A DNA stretch of 64,000 nucleotides from Actinophytocola sp044466355. GTDB taxonomy: Bacteria > Actinomycetota > Actinomycetes > Mycobacteriales > Pseudonocardiaceae. The stretch spans positions 1 to 64,000 of the forward strand of contig NZ_JBITMQ010000003.1 in NCBI RefSeq assembly GCF_044466355.1, given 5' to 3'. Under the pieces are notes generated by a model. That model worked only from the letters and a program-made list of their open reading frames with translations, was not told the DNA's origin and did not search any database. Shown here in pieces: positions 22,459-31,460 of the stretch. The translations under genes were made by a program, and so were the position numbers. Within the stretch, counting starts at the first letter, position 1. Every line of letters begins with the position of its first letter.

Positions 22459-25083
22459 ACTGACACCGCATCGCAGCAGCCCACAGACCTCCCGCCGGCC
22501 TGGGAGCCGGCCACGGTAGAGGCGGAGCTGTACGAGCGGTGGGTAGACGCGGGCTACTTCTCCCCGGACCCGCACGGTGACGCTCCGGCGTTCTGCATCG
22601 TCCTGCCGCCACCGAACGTGACGGGCAGCCTGCACATGGGGCACGCGCTCGACCACACCCTGATGGACGCGCTGACCAGGCGCCGCCGCATGCAGGGGTA
22701 CGCGACGCTGTGGCAGCCCGGCATGGACCACGCGGGCATCGCCACCCAGAACGTCGTCGAGCGGGAGCTGTCCCGCGAGGGCAAGACCCGGCACGACCTG
22801 GGGCGCGAGGCGTTCGTCGAGCGGGTCTGGGAGTGGAAGGCCGAGTACGGCGGCAGGATCCTCGGCCAGATGCGCCGCCTCGGCGACGGCGTCGACTGGA
22901 GCCGTGACCGGTTCACCATGGACGAGGGGCTGTCCAAGGCGGTCCAGACGATCTTCAAACGCCTCTACGAGGACGGCCTGATCTACCGGGCCGAGCGGAT
23001 CATCAACTGGTGCCCGCGCTGCATGACCGCGCTGTCCGACATCGAGGTCGAGTACGCCGACGACGAGGGCGAGCTCGTCTCCATCCGCTACGGCGAGGGT
23101 GACAACTCGATCGTCGTGGCCACCACGCGGGCCGAGACGATGCTGGGTGACACCGCGGTCGCCGTCCACCCCGACGACGAGCGGTACGCCCACCTGGTCG
23201 GCACCGAGGTCGAACTGCCGCTGACCGGCCGGATGATCCCGATCGTGGCCGACGAGCACGTCGACCCCGAGTTCGGCACGGGTGCGGTCAAGGTCACCCC
23301 CGCGCACGACCCGAACGACTTCGAGATCGGCCAGCGCCACGACCTGCCCGCCATCACGATCATGGACGAGCGGGCGAACATCATCGCGCACGGCCCGTTC
23401 GAGGGGCTGGACCGGTTCGAGGCGCGGCCCGCGATCGTCGCCGCGCTGCGCGAGCAGGGCCGGATCGTCGCCGAGAAGCGGCCGTATGTCCACTCCGTCG
23501 GCCACTGCTCGCGCTGCGACACCGTGGTCGAGCCTCGGCTGTCGCTGCAGTGGTTCGTCAAGGTCGAGCCGCTCGCGCGGGAGGCGGGCAACGCGGTCCG
23601 CGACGGCCGCACCACGATCCACCCGGCCGACCTGTCCAAGCGGTACTTCGACTGGGTCGACAACATGCACGACTGGACCATCTCGCGTCAGCTGTGGTGG
23701 GGTCACCGCATTCCCGTCTGGTACGGCCCGAACGACAAGGTCGTCTGCGTCGGCCCGGACGAGGAGCCGCCGGCGGGTGACGGGTGGACGCAGGACCCCG
23801 ACGTCCTCGACACGTGGTTCTCGTCCGCGCTGTGGCCGTTCTCCACGCTCGGCTGGCCGGAGAAGACCGCGCACCTGGACAAGTTCTATCCGAACAGCGT
23901 CCTCGTCACCGGCTACGACATCCTCTTCTTCTGGGTCGTGCGGATGATGATGTTCGGCCTGTACGCGATGGACGGCAAGCAGCCGTTCGACAACGTGTAC
24001 CTGCACGGGCTCATCCGCGACGCGTCCGGCAAGAAGATGTCGAAGTCGCGCGGCAACGTCATCGACCCGCTCGACTGGCTCGACCGCTTCGGCGCCGACG
24101 CGGTCCGGTTCACCCTCGCCCGCGGCGCCAACCCGGGCAGCGACATGGCGCTCGCCGAGGAGTGGGCGGCCGGTTCGCGCAACTTCGGCAACAAGCTGTG
24201 GAACGCGACCAGGTTCGCGCTGATGAACGGTGCGACCGTGGCCAGCGAGGTGCCGCCGCGCGACCAGCTCACCGACGCCGACCGCTGGATTCTCGACCTG
24301 ACCGACGCCGTCGTGTCCGAAGTGGACGGCCTGTTCGAGGACTACCAGTTCGCGAAGCTCTCCGACGCGCTGTACCACTTCACGTGGGACGAGCTGTGCG
24401 ACTGGTACCTGGAGATCGCGAAGGTCCAGATCGGTGAGGGCGGCGCCCGCGCGGACGCGACGCGTGCCGTCCTCGGGCACGTGTTCGACGCTGTGCTGCG
24501 GCTGCTGCACCCGCTGGTCCCGTTCGTCACCGAGCGGTTGTGGACCACGCTGACCGGCGAGGAATCGCTGGTCGTCGCATCGTGGCCGAAGCCGTCCGGC
24601 GCCGAGGCGGACACCGACGCGGCCCGGCGGATCGCGGGTGTGCAGAAGCTGGTCACCGAGGTCCGGCGGTTCCGGTCCGACCAGGGTGTCAAGCCCGGTC
24701 AGCGGGTGAAGGCCAAGCTGGTCGGCGTCGAGGAGGCCGGGCTCGGCTCGCTCGCGACCGCGGTCTCGTCGCTGGCGCGGCTGGAGGCGCCGGGTGAGTC
24801 GTTCACGCCGAGCGCCTCGATCGAGGTGTCGCTGCCGGACGGCAACGTCCACGTCGAGCTGGACCTGTCCGGCACGGTCGACCTCGTGGCGGAGCGCAAG
24901 CGGCTCGAGAAGGACCTCGCCGTCGCGGAGAAGGAGCTGAAGGGCTGCGACGCGAAGCTGAACAACCCGAACTTCACCGACAAGGCACCGGCCGACGTCG
25001 TCGCGAAGATCAAGGGCCGTCGTGACGTGGCGGTCGCCGACATCGCCAGGATCACGGCGCGGCTGGAGTCGTTCGGTGGCTGA
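22456..25083 (+). CDS. valS: Valyl-tRNA synthetase
   Basis: This 875-aa class I aminoacyl-tRNA synthetase has the HIGH signature as GSLHMGHAL (about residues 59-67) and the KMSKS loop as KKMSKSRGN (about 527). A large CP1 editing domain lies between them (TTRAETMLGDTAVAVHP), with the zinc-type cysteines CPRC and CSRC, then the anticodon domain and a C-terminal coiled coil (VDLVAERKRLEKDLAVAEKELKG). It charges tRNA-Val and hydrolyses misactivated threonine. The stop overlaps folC by 8 bp. Confidence 0.97.
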   Translation: MTDTASQQPTDLPPAWEPATVEAELYERWVDAGYFSPDPHGDAPAFCIVLPPPNVTGSLHMGHALDHTLMDALTRRRRMQGYATLWQPGMDHAGIATQNVVERELSREGKTRHDLGREAFVERVWEWKAEYGGRILGQMRRLGDGVDWSRDRFTMDEGLSKAVQTIFKRLYEDGLIYRAERIINWCPRCMTALSDIEVEYADDEGELVSIRYGEGDNSIVVATTRAETMLGDTAVAVHPDDERYAHLVGTEVELPLTGRMIPIVADEHVDPEFGTGAVKVTPAHDPNDFEIGQRHDLPAITIMDERANIIAHGPFEGLDRFEARPAIVAALREQGRIVAEKRPYVHSVGHCSRCDTVVEPRLSLQWFVKVEPLAREAGNAVRDGRTTIHPADLSKRYFDWVDNMHDWTISRQLWWGHRIPVWYGPNDKVVCVGPDEEPPAGDGWTQDPDVLDTWFSSALWPFSTLGWPEKTAHLDKFYPNSVLVTGYDILFFWVVRMMMFGLYAMDGKQPFDNVYLHGLIRDASGKKMSKSRGNVIDPLDWLDRFGADAVRFTLARGANPGSDMALAEEWAAGSRNFGNKLWNATRFALMNGATVASEVPPRDQLTDADRWILDLTDAVVSEVDGLFEDYQFAKLSDALYHFTWDELCDWYLEIAKVQIGEGGARADATRAVLGHVFDAVLRLLHPLVPFVTERLWTTLTGEESLVVASWPKPSGAEADTDAARRIAGVQKLVTEVRRFRSDQGVKPGQRVKAKLVGVEEAGLGSLATAVSSLARLEAPGESFTPSASIEVSLPDGNVHVELDLSGTVDLVAERKRLEKDLAVAEKELKGCDAKLNNPNFTDKAPADVVAKIKGRRDVAVADIARITARLESFGG

Positions 25084-26431
25084 CGAGTCCACACTGGACG
25101 ATCTCCGGCAGGTCGAGTCGGAGCTCAACACCCGTTGGCCCGAAACGAAGATCGAGCCGACGCTGGCGCGGATCCGGCTGCTCGTGGACCTGCTCGGCGA
25201 CCCGCACAAGGCGTACCCGGTCCTCCACGTGGCCGGTACCAACGGGAAGGGATCGGTCGCCCGCATGATCGATGCGCTGCTCACGCGCATCGGTCTGCGG
25301 ACCGGCCGGTACACCAGTCCGCATCTGCAGCTGGTGACCGAGCGGATCGCCGTCGACAACGCACCGATCTCGCCGGAGCGGTACGTCGAGGTGTACCGCG
25401 ACATCGAGCCGTACATCGCGATGATCGACCGCGGCTCCGACGTGGCGATGAGCAAGTTCGAGGTGCTCACCGGCATGGCGTTCGCCGCGTTCGCCGACGC
25501 CCCGGTCGACGCGGCGGTGGTGGAGGTCGGTCTCGGGGGCACCTGGGACGCCACCAACGTCGCCGACGCCAAGGTCGCGATCGTGACGCCCATCAGCGTC
25601 GACCACGTCGAGTTCCTCGGCTCGGAGATCACCGGCATCGCGGCCGAGAAGGCCGGGATCATCAAGCAGGGCTCGATCGCGCTGCTCGCCGAGCAGACAC
25701 CCGAGGTGGCCGAGGTGCTGCTGCGGCGGGCCGTCGAGGTGGACGCGACGGTCGCCAGGGCGGGCCTGGAGTTCGGCGTGCTGCGCCGGGACGTGGCGGT
25801 CGGCGGGCAGATGCTGAAGCTGCAGGGTCTCGGCGGTGCGTACGACGACGTCTTCCTTCCGCTGCACGGGCCGCACCAGGCGAACAACGCGGCACTCGCG
25901 CTCGCGGCGGTGGAGGCGTTCTTCGGTGCCGGGGCGCAGCGGATGCTCGACCCGGAGGCCATCCGCGAGGGCTTCGCGTCGGTGGCCGTGCCCGGCAGGT
26001 TGGAGCGGGTCCGTTCCGCGCCGAGCGTGTTCGTCGACGCCGCGCACAACCCGCACGGGGCACAGGCGCTCGCGGACGCGCTCGACGCGGACTTCGGCTT
26101 CCGCAACCTCGTCGGTGTCGTCGGCGTGATGCAGGACAAGGACGTACGCGGCATCCTGTCGGCCCTGGAGCCGGCGTTCCACGAGCTGGTGGTGACGACC
26201 AACTCGTCCGAACGCGCCATGCCGGCGGAGGAGCTGGGCGACATCGCGACGGAGATCTTCGGTCCGGACCGCGTCGACGTGCGCCCCCGGCTGGACGACG
26301 CGATCGACGCCGCCCTGGCCCTGGCGGAGGCCGACGCCGAGGAACCGCTGTCCGGTGTCGGTGTCGTGGTGACCGGCTCCGTGGTCACCGCGGGCGAGGC
26401 GAGGGCGTTGCTCGGCAAGGAACCGGCATGA
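25076..26431 (+). CDS. folC: Folylpolyglutamate synthase / dihydrofolate synthase
   Basis: This 451-aa Mur-ligase-family enzyme has the P-loop HVAGTNGKGSVA (about residues 47-58), the TSPHL signature, the SVDHVEFLG magnesium loop with a following GIIK motif, and the C-terminal DAAHNPHG motif. It adds glutamate to dihydropteroate and folates. It begins at a GTG inside the valS 3' end, and the next gene starts in an ATGA overlap, so all three are one translationally coupled operon. Confidence 0.96.
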   Translation: MADESTLDDLRQVESELNTRWPETKIEPTLARIRLLVDLLGDPHKAYPVLHVAGTNGKGSVARMIDALLTRIGLRTGRYTSPHLQLVTERIAVDNAPISPERYVEVYRDIEPYIAMIDRGSDVAMSKFEVLTGMAFAAFADAPVDAAVVEVGLGGTWDATNVADAKVAIVTPISVDHVEFLGSEITGIAAEKAGIIKQGSIALLAEQTPEVAEVLLRRAVEVDATVARAGLEFGVLRRDVAVGGQMLKLQGLGGAYDDVFLPLHGPHQANNAALALAAVEAFFGAGAQRMLDPEAIREGFASVAVPGRLERVRSAPSVFVDAAHNPHGAQALADALDADFGFRNLVGVVGVMQDKDVRGILSALEPAFHELVVTTNSSERAMPAEELGDIATEIFGPDRVDVRPRLDDAIDAALALAEADAEEPLSGVGVVVTGSVVTAGEARALLGKEPA

Positions 26432-26814
26432 GCGCGAAACCGGTCGATCCGATGCGGTCGTTCGTCGGCGTGATGTCCGCGACGCTCGTCCTCGAGGTGA
26501 TCGTGGTCCTGCTGGCGCTGCCGGTGGTCGCGAAGCTGGGCGAGGGCATCGGGACGTGGCAGGGCGTGCTGGTCGGCGCGCTGGCGCTGGCGTTGCTCGT
26601 GACCTGCGCGTTCCTGCGCAAGCCGTGGGGCAGGTGGGTGGCCGCCGGCCTGCAGGTCGTGATGATCGCCTGCTGGTTCGCGGTCGTCGCGCTCGGCGTT
26701 CTGGGCCTCGTGTTCGGCCTGGTGTGGGCGGTGCTGCTGTGGATGCGCCACGACGTCGCCAAACGCATGGCCGAGGGACGCCTGCCCAGCCAGCAGGCGA
26801 CCCCGTCGGAGTAG
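26428..26814 (+). CDS. DUF4233 membrane protein
   Basis: This 128-aa protein has four hydrophobic segments (about residues 10-30, 38-60, 66-90 and 92-105) and a basic C-terminus after LLWMRHDVAKRMAEGRLP. Its position between folC and ndk, with ATGA overlap, is characteristic of the DUF4233 family in actinobacteria. Function unknown; the conserved link to folC and ndk suggests a nucleotide- or folate-related membrane role. Confidence 0.85.
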   Translation: MSAKPVDPMRSFVGVMSATLVLEVIVVLLALPVVAKLGEGIGTWQGVLVGALALALLVTCAFLRKPWGRWVAAGLQVVMIACWFAVVALGVLGLVFGLVWAVLLWMRHDVAKRMAEGRLPSQQATPSE

Positions 26815-26875
26815 CGAAATCCGCCAGCTACGCTTTTCGCGCAGTAACTTCCCCCATGAAGGAGTACCCACAGTC

Positions 26876-27283
26876 GTGAGCGAGCGCACCCTGGTCCTGG
26901 TCAAGCCGGACGGCGTCAGCCGTGGCCTGGTCGGTGAGGTCATCTCCCGCATCGAGCGCAAGGGCCTGAAGCTGGCCGCGCTGGAGCTGCGCAACGTCGA
27001 GCGGAGCGTCGCCGAGCAGCACTACGCCGAGCACGCCGAGAAGCCGTTCTTCGAGTCGCTGCTGGAGTTCATCACGTCCGGCCCGGTTGCCGCCATGGTC
27101 GTCGAGGGCGAGAACGCCATCGCCGCGTTCCGCCAGCTGGCGGGCGCCACCAACCCGGTGCAGGCCAACAACGGCAGCATCCGCGGCGACTTCGCCCTCG
27201 AGGTCCAGTACAACATCGTCCACGGTTCCGACTCCCCGGAGTCCGCGAAGCGCGAGATCGACCTCTGGTTCCCGGGCGTCTGA
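26876..27283 (+). CDS. ndk: Nucleoside diphosphate kinase
   Basis: This 135-aa enzyme has the N-terminal TLVLVKPDGV strand, the RKGLKL helix, and the catalytic histidine near the C-terminus in YNIVHGSDSPESAKREI (family signature NxxHGSDS). It balances NTP pools by a phosphohistidine intermediate. The GTG at 26876 follows AAGGAG. A strong hairpin follows the stop. Confidence 0.97.
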   Translation: MSERTLVLVKPDGVSRGLVGEVISRIERKGLKLAALELRNVERSVAEQHYAEHAEKPFFESLLEFITSGPVAAMVVEGENAIAAFRQLAGATNPVQANNGSIRGDFALEVQYNIVHGSDSPESAKREIDLWFPGV

Positions 27284-27291
27284 GCCCACCG

Positions 27292-27318
27292 GCGGGGCTC
27301 GGCCACGCCGAGCCCCGC
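27292..27318 (+). terminator. Terminator hairpin after ndk
   Basis: GCGGGGCTCGGC and GCCGAGCCCCGC form a perfect 12-bp stem with a CAC loop, 8 bp after the ndk stop. No clear U-tract follows. Confidence 0.7.
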
Positions 27319-27386
27319 GATTCGCCCCTTTCGCCGCTGGTGAGGCCGCTATTGTGAGCGCGCCATCCGGAGTGGGGGAGTGACAA

Positions 27387-28667
27387 ATGCCAGATATCGG
27401 CGGGTTCGGTCGTGGGCTGCTCAAGGGCGCCCTGTCGGCGACGGAGAAAGCGGCCGAGAAGGTCAAGGACGCGGCGGAAGCCGCCTCCCGCCGCATGTCC
27501 ACCGACGACGACCCGGACGCCACACAGGTCGTGAAGACGGGTGCCGCGCCCGCCGACACCGACGATCCGGAGATCACCCAGGTGATCCCCGGCTCGCCCC
27601 GCCCGTCCGCCACACCCCAGAACGCCGGCCCTCAGGCCCAAGCCCTGCGAGCACCGCAGGCCCCGCACGCCGGGCGTCCCGGACCGCACGGTGACCAGCG
27701 AGGCCCCTTCGCCGGCCCTCAGGCCCCGCTCACCGGCGCGCCTGTCCCGCACGGTGGTCCGGCACGGCCTGGCGGCCCACAGGCCACCTTCAGGGGCACG
27801 ACAGCGCCGCCCGGTGCTCCCGCCGCGTTCGCGGGCAACCTCGGCGCCCCTCCTGCCCCGTCGAACCCGGGCGGTCCCCAGGTCGCGGCGCCAGGCCCAG
27901 CTCAGCCGACGCCGGTGGCCGACAAGGCCCCCGAAGGCGAGCCCAGCCTCGCCGACGAGCCCGAGGACCACGCCGACGCGTCCGAGGTGCAGGAACTCGT
28001 CGAGATGTTCCAGAAGCTCCTCGCCGCGCGCAGGCCGCCCGTCGGTCCCATCCCGGGTGACTGGTCCATCGGTGTCGGTGACCTGCTCGGCGAACACCCC
28101 AAGGTGCCCCAGCGTGTCCGCGGTCTCGTCGTCAGGCTGAACCGCTTCGGCGGCATCGCCTACTCGCCGCAGGAGATCGCCTTCGACGGGGACGACGTCG
28201 AATGGGAGAAGGTCACCGAACTGCGGACCCGCCACATCGTCGACTACCTCGTCGGTGACGCGGTTCAGCAGCAGGTCGAGAACCTGCCTGTGCCGTGGTT
28301 CCCCGGCCGCAAGCGGCTCCTCGACGCGCTCGGGCAGGCCCTGCTCACCATCACCATCGCCACCGCCAAGGACCAGCTCGAGAAGTTCGAGCTCGACCTG
28401 CGGATCCCCGCCGAGATCGCCTACAAGGCGTCGTTCGGGCGCACCAAGGAGCTCAGCGCGGGTGTGGTGTCCGCGCTGGTGCTCGCCGACCCGGCGGTCA
28501 ACCAGTCGGTCCTCGCCACCGCGCGGGCCCGTGGCATCACCGTGACCACCGGCGACGACGAGATGCTGGCGAACGCGGACGAGCGTGCCGACCAGATCCG
28601 CGAGAAGGTGCAGGCGCTGGAGGCCGAGCTCGAGCGCTTCACCAAGCGATTCGGCCGCTCGGGTTAA
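27387..28667 (+). CDS. Hypothetical protein with proline/glycine-rich linker
   Basis: This is a 426-aa protein. Residues 1-60 form a lysine/alanine helix and a Thr/Asp segment, residues 60-185 are low-complexity (Pro, Gly, Ala, Gln), and residues 190-426 form a folded domain. That domain includes PVGPIPGDWSIGVGDLL, an ARGITVTTGDDEML segment and a C-terminal coiled coil (DERADQIREKVQALEAELERFTKRF). It has no signal peptide or membrane segment. I do not recognise the family. The linker resembles cytoplasmic scaffold proteins of actinobacteria. Confidence 0.75.
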   Translation: MPDIGGFGRGLLKGALSATEKAAEKVKDAAEAASRRMSTDDDPDATQVVKTGAAPADTDDPEITQVIPGSPRPSATPQNAGPQAQALRAPQAPHAGRPGPHGDQRGPFAGPQAPLTGAPVPHGGPARPGGPQATFRGTTAPPGAPAAFAGNLGAPPAPSNPGGPQVAAPGPAQPTPVADKAPEGEPSLADEPEDHADASEVQELVEMFQKLLAARRPPVGPIPGDWSIGVGDLLGEHPKVPQRVRGLVVRLNRFGGIAYSPQEIAFDGDDVEWEKVTELRTRHIVDYLVGDAVQQQVENLPVPWFPGRKRLLDALGQALLTITIATAKDQLEKFELDLRIPAEIAYKASFGRTKELSAGVVSALVLADPAVNQSVLATARARGITVTTGDDEMLANADERADQIREKVQALEAELERFTKRFGRSG

Positions 28668-28695
28668 CGAGCAGGGCACGTCGAGCCCCGCGGCT

Positions 28696-28710
28696 TACGC
28701 TCCGAGCGTG
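28696..28710 (+). promoter_or_regulatory. Leaderless promoter of the ABC exporter ATPase gene
   Basis: A TACGCT -10 box (28696-28701) lies 6 bp before the GTG start at 28708, leaving no space for a ribosome binding site; initiation is likely at the start codon. Confidence 0.5.
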
Positions 28711-29637
28711 GGAGACGCACTGGTCGTGGCGCGGGGGCTCGTCAAGCGGTTCGGCCGCCTGCCCGCGGTGGACGGGATCGACGTGATGGTGCGGCGCGGG
28801 GAGGCCTTCGGCTTCCTCGGCCCGAACGGCGCGGGCAAGTCGTCCACCATGCGCATGATCGGTTGTGTGTCCCCACGCACCGGCGGTGAGCTGCGGGTGC
28901 TGGGGATGGACCCCGACCACGACGGCCCCAGCGTCCGCGCACGGCTCGGTGTCGTGCCGCAGCAGGACAACCTCGACACCGAGCTGACGGTCCGCCAGAA
29001 CCTGCACGTCTACGGCCGCTACTTCGGCCTCTCGAAGGCACACGTCCGTGCCAAGGCGACCGAGCTGCTCGCGTTCGCCCAGCTCGCCGAGCGCGCCAAC
29101 GACGAGGTCGAGTCGTTGTCCGGCGGCATGAAACGGCGCCTCACCATCGCCCGCTCGCTCATCAACGACCCCGAACTGCTCCTCCTCGACGAGCCGACCA
29201 CCGGCCTCGACCCGCAGGCCCGCCACCTGCTGTGGGACCGGCTGTTCCGGCTCAAGCAGAACGGCGTCACCCTCATCATCACCACCCACTACATGGACGA
29301 AGCCGAGCAGCTCTGCGATCGCCTCGTCGTGATGGACCGCGGCCGCGTCGCCGCGGAGGGCAGCCCGTCGGCGCTGATCAGCCGCTACTCCACCAAGGAG
29401 GTGGTGGAACTGCGGTTTCCACCCGGTCAGGACAACGCCTCGGTGGAACAACGGCTCAGCGGCCTCGCCGACCGCGTCGAGGCGCTGCCCGACCGCGTGC
29501 TGCTCTACGCCGCCGACGGGGAGGCCGTGCTCGGCGCGGTGCACCGACGCGGTGTGGACCCGGTCTCGAGCCTGGTGCGGCGCAGCACCCTCGAGGACGT
29601 GTTCCTGCGCCTCACCGGCCGCACGCTCGTCGACTGA
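28708..29637 (+). CDS. ABC-2 type exporter, ATP-binding protein (NodI/DrrA-like)
   Basis: This 309-aa ATPase has a Walker A (GPNGAGKSS, about residues 41-49), Q-loop PQQDN, signature LSGGMKRR, Walker B LLLLDEPTTGLD and the switch His in TTHYMDEAE. The C-terminal extension (TLEDVFLRLTGRTL) is typical of DrrA/NodI exporters of drugs or lipids. The partner permeases are at 30,660 and 31,457, but an oppositely oriented TetR-like gene lies between. Confidence 0.93.
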   Translation: MGDALVVARGLVKRFGRLPAVDGIDVMVRRGEAFGFLGPNGAGKSSTMRMIGCVSPRTGGELRVLGMDPDHDGPSVRARLGVVPQQDNLDTELTVRQNLHVYGRYFGLSKAHVRAKATELLAFAQLAERANDEVESLSGGMKRRLTIARSLINDPELLLLDEPTTGLDPQARHLLWDRLFRLKQNGVTLIITTHYMDEAEQLCDRLVVMDRGRVAAEGSPSALISRYSTKEVVELRFPPGQDNASVEQRLSGLADRVEALPDRVLLYAADGEAVLGAVHRRGVDPVSSLVRRSTLEDVFLRLTGRTLVD

Positions 29638-29640
29638 GCG

Positions 29641-29674
29641 CCGGTGGGAAATCCGCGACGGATTTCCCCACCGG
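29641..29674. terminator. Terminator between the ABC ATPase and TetR-like genes
   Basis: CCGGTGGGAAATCCG pairs with CGGATTTCCCCACCGG (one bulged C) around a 3-nt loop, a 15-bp stem between two convergent genes. Confidence 0.7.
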
Positions 29675-29709
29675 AATTTGCCGCCGGAAGAAATGGGTGA
29701 CCGCGGTAA

Positions 29710-30489
29710 TCAGAAAGGACGCACCGGCTGCGGTGTCGTGAACCTGTCAATTGCCGCCCGTCCTGACATTCCGGTCAGATCCCAGTCGACCGCGCCGAGC
29801 AGCAACGCGATCACCGCGTCCGCGAGCATGTTCGCGTCCTGCCAGCCCTGGCGTTGGTGGCGTCGCGGCTCCACCCGGTGCCGGAGCACGAAACCGTCCA
29901 CCATGGCCTGCAACACCGAGGTCAGGCGCTTGAACGTCCACTCGGGACGCAGCACGAGGTCGAGGCCGTCCGCGAGTCTGCGGTAGACGCCCGCCCAGGC
30001 CTGGGCCGCCGGCCGCGAACCCGGCGCGAACGCGGCCGCGAGGTTCGGATGGCGGGGCAGCAGCGGAGCGAGGTGCAGCACGAGGTAGCTCCTCGGATGG
30101 TGCACCAGGTTCGTCAACAGGTCGTCGGTCACGTCGGCGATGTACCGCGAGAGCGGCACGTCCTGGTCGCGCCGGGGGGACGGGATCGCCGGTTGTTCCC
30201 GCAGTAGCGCGTAGACCACGGCATCTGCCAGGAAGTCGCCACGCGTGGCCCACCGGCTGAAGAACGCGCGCCGGCGCGCGGCCTCCCCGGACCACGACGG
30301 GGCCAGCCGGATGACGTCGTCGGTCCGCAGCCAGTCCAGCGCCGTGGGAAAGCTGATGTGGCCGAGACGCTGGGGCTGTGTGTCATCGACTGGGTCCGCC
30401 TGCAGGAAGGCGTCCAGCAGATCCGCTGCGACGGAAAGGAACTGGACAGCCGTCGTGTCGTGACGTGAGGGACGTGCGCGCAGGGCCAC
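29710..30489 (-). CDS. TetR-like transcriptional regulator
   Basis: This 259-aa helical protein has an N-terminal region (FLSVAADLLDAFLQ ... GEAARRRAFFSRWATRGDFLADAVVYALL) that follows the TetR DNA-binding pattern, with the recognition segment RRAFFSRWATRGDFL, but it carries extra residues between the helices. The C-terminal two thirds is an all-helical ligand/dimer domain. GGAGG lies nine bases before the GTG at 30489. It lies antiparallel between the ATPase and permease genes of an exporter and probably regulates them. The family call is moderate because the HTH is divergent. Confidence 0.65.
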   Translation of the reverse strand: MALRARPSRHDTTAVQFLSVAADLLDAFLQADPVDDTQPQRLGHISFPTALDWLRTDDVIRLAPSWSGEAARRRAFFSRWATRGDFLADAVVYALLREQPAIPSPRRDQDVPLSRYIADVTDDLLTNLVHHPRSYLVLHLAPLLPRHPNLAAAFAPGSRPAAQAWAGVYRRLADGLDLVLRPEWTFKRLTSVLQAMVDGFVLRHRVEPRRHQRQGWQDANMLADAVIALLLGAVDWDLTGMSGRAAIDRFTTPQPVRPF

Positions 30490-30659
30490 GGCGGTTTTCC
30501 TCCAAGGCAAATGAAACCACCAGAAAGTGTCGCCTGTGTGCCCGAGCGAGAGCAGCCCGCGAAAGAGTGAAGCTTCAGGTGCGGAATGTGGTTCGTCATC
30601 CGGATGGTCCTTTTGCCATCCCCCGATCGGCGGTGATGATGGGGCGAGGAGGACCAGCA

Positions 30660-31460
30660 ATGGCGCGAGCACGTGGCCGGGTCGTCAACCCGGCACACGC
30701 GGCGTACATCGTCGTCGAGGGGATGTGGACCTGGTACCGGCGCAACTGGCGGGCGACCGTGGTGTCCAGCGTGGGCCAGCCGGTCCTGTTCCTGCTCGCC
30801 CTCGGGTACGGCCTCGGTTCGCAGGTCCGGTCGAGCCCGGCGATCGGCGGTCTCGAGTACGTGGTCTACCTGGCGCCTGCGCTGCTCGCGGCCAGTTCCG
30901 TGCAGATCGCCGCGTTCGAGTCCACCTACCCGATCCTGTCCGCGTTCAAGTGGCAGCAGACCTATCTCGGCATCGCCGCGTCGCCCATCACGCCAGGTCA
31001 GATCTTCGCCGGGCACATGGTGTGGGTGGGCTTGCGGCTGGCGTCGTCGGGCGCCGCCTATCTGGTGGTGGCGGCCGCGCTCGGCGCGGTCACGGGGTTC
31101 GGTGTGCTGGGCTCGCTGGCGGTGGCGATCCTCGCCGGGCTGTCGTTCGCCGCCCCGATCGCCGCGTACTCGGCGACGCTGCGGACCGAAGGGCAGCAGT
31201 TCAACGCACTGTTCCGCTTCGTCGTGATGCCGATGACCCTGTTCGCGGGCACGTTCTTCCCGGTCGAGCACCTGCCTGTCTGGCTGCGGCCGCTCGCGTG
31301 GGTCACGCCGTTGTGGCACGGCACGGAGCTGAGCCGGGGCGCCGCCTTCGGGGACCTCCCGCCGCTGGCCGCGGCCGGTCACGTCGCCTACCTGCTGGTG
31401 CTGCTGGCGATCGGCTGGTGGTTCGGTGTCCGCACGTTCACCAGGAGGCTGGCGGCGTGA
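30660..31460 (+). CDS. ABC-2 type exporter permease (first subunit)
   Basis: This 266-aa membrane protein has six predicted transmembrane helices (for example VVSSVGQPVLFLLALGYGLG and PLAWVTPLW). It ends with the ABC-2 family features GTFFPVEHLPVWLRPLAWVTPLWHG. A GAGGAGGA ribosome site precedes the ATG at 30660. The second permease starts in a GTGA overlap, so the two probably form a heterodimer, as in NodJ/DrrB-type exporters. Confidence 0.9.
   Translation: MARARGRVVNPAHAAYIVVEGMWTWYRRNWRATVVSSVGQPVLFLLALGYGLGSQVRSSPAIGGLEYVVYLAPALLAASSVQIAAFESTYPILSAFKWQQTYLGIAASPITPGQIFAGHMVWVGLRLASSGAAYLVVAAALGAVTGFGVLGSLAVAILAGLSFAAPIAAYSATLRTEGQQFNALFRFVVMPMTLFAGTFFPVEHLPVWLRPLAWVTPLWHGTELSRGAAFGDLPPLAAAGHVAYLLVLLAIGWWFGVRTFTRRLAA

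Noticed and set aside
21682..26994. 1,770-codon open frame antisense to valS and folC
   Set aside because: It covers two certain genes on the other strand; open antisense frames are common in high-GC DNA, and the translation is low-complexity Arg/Ser/His with no family features.
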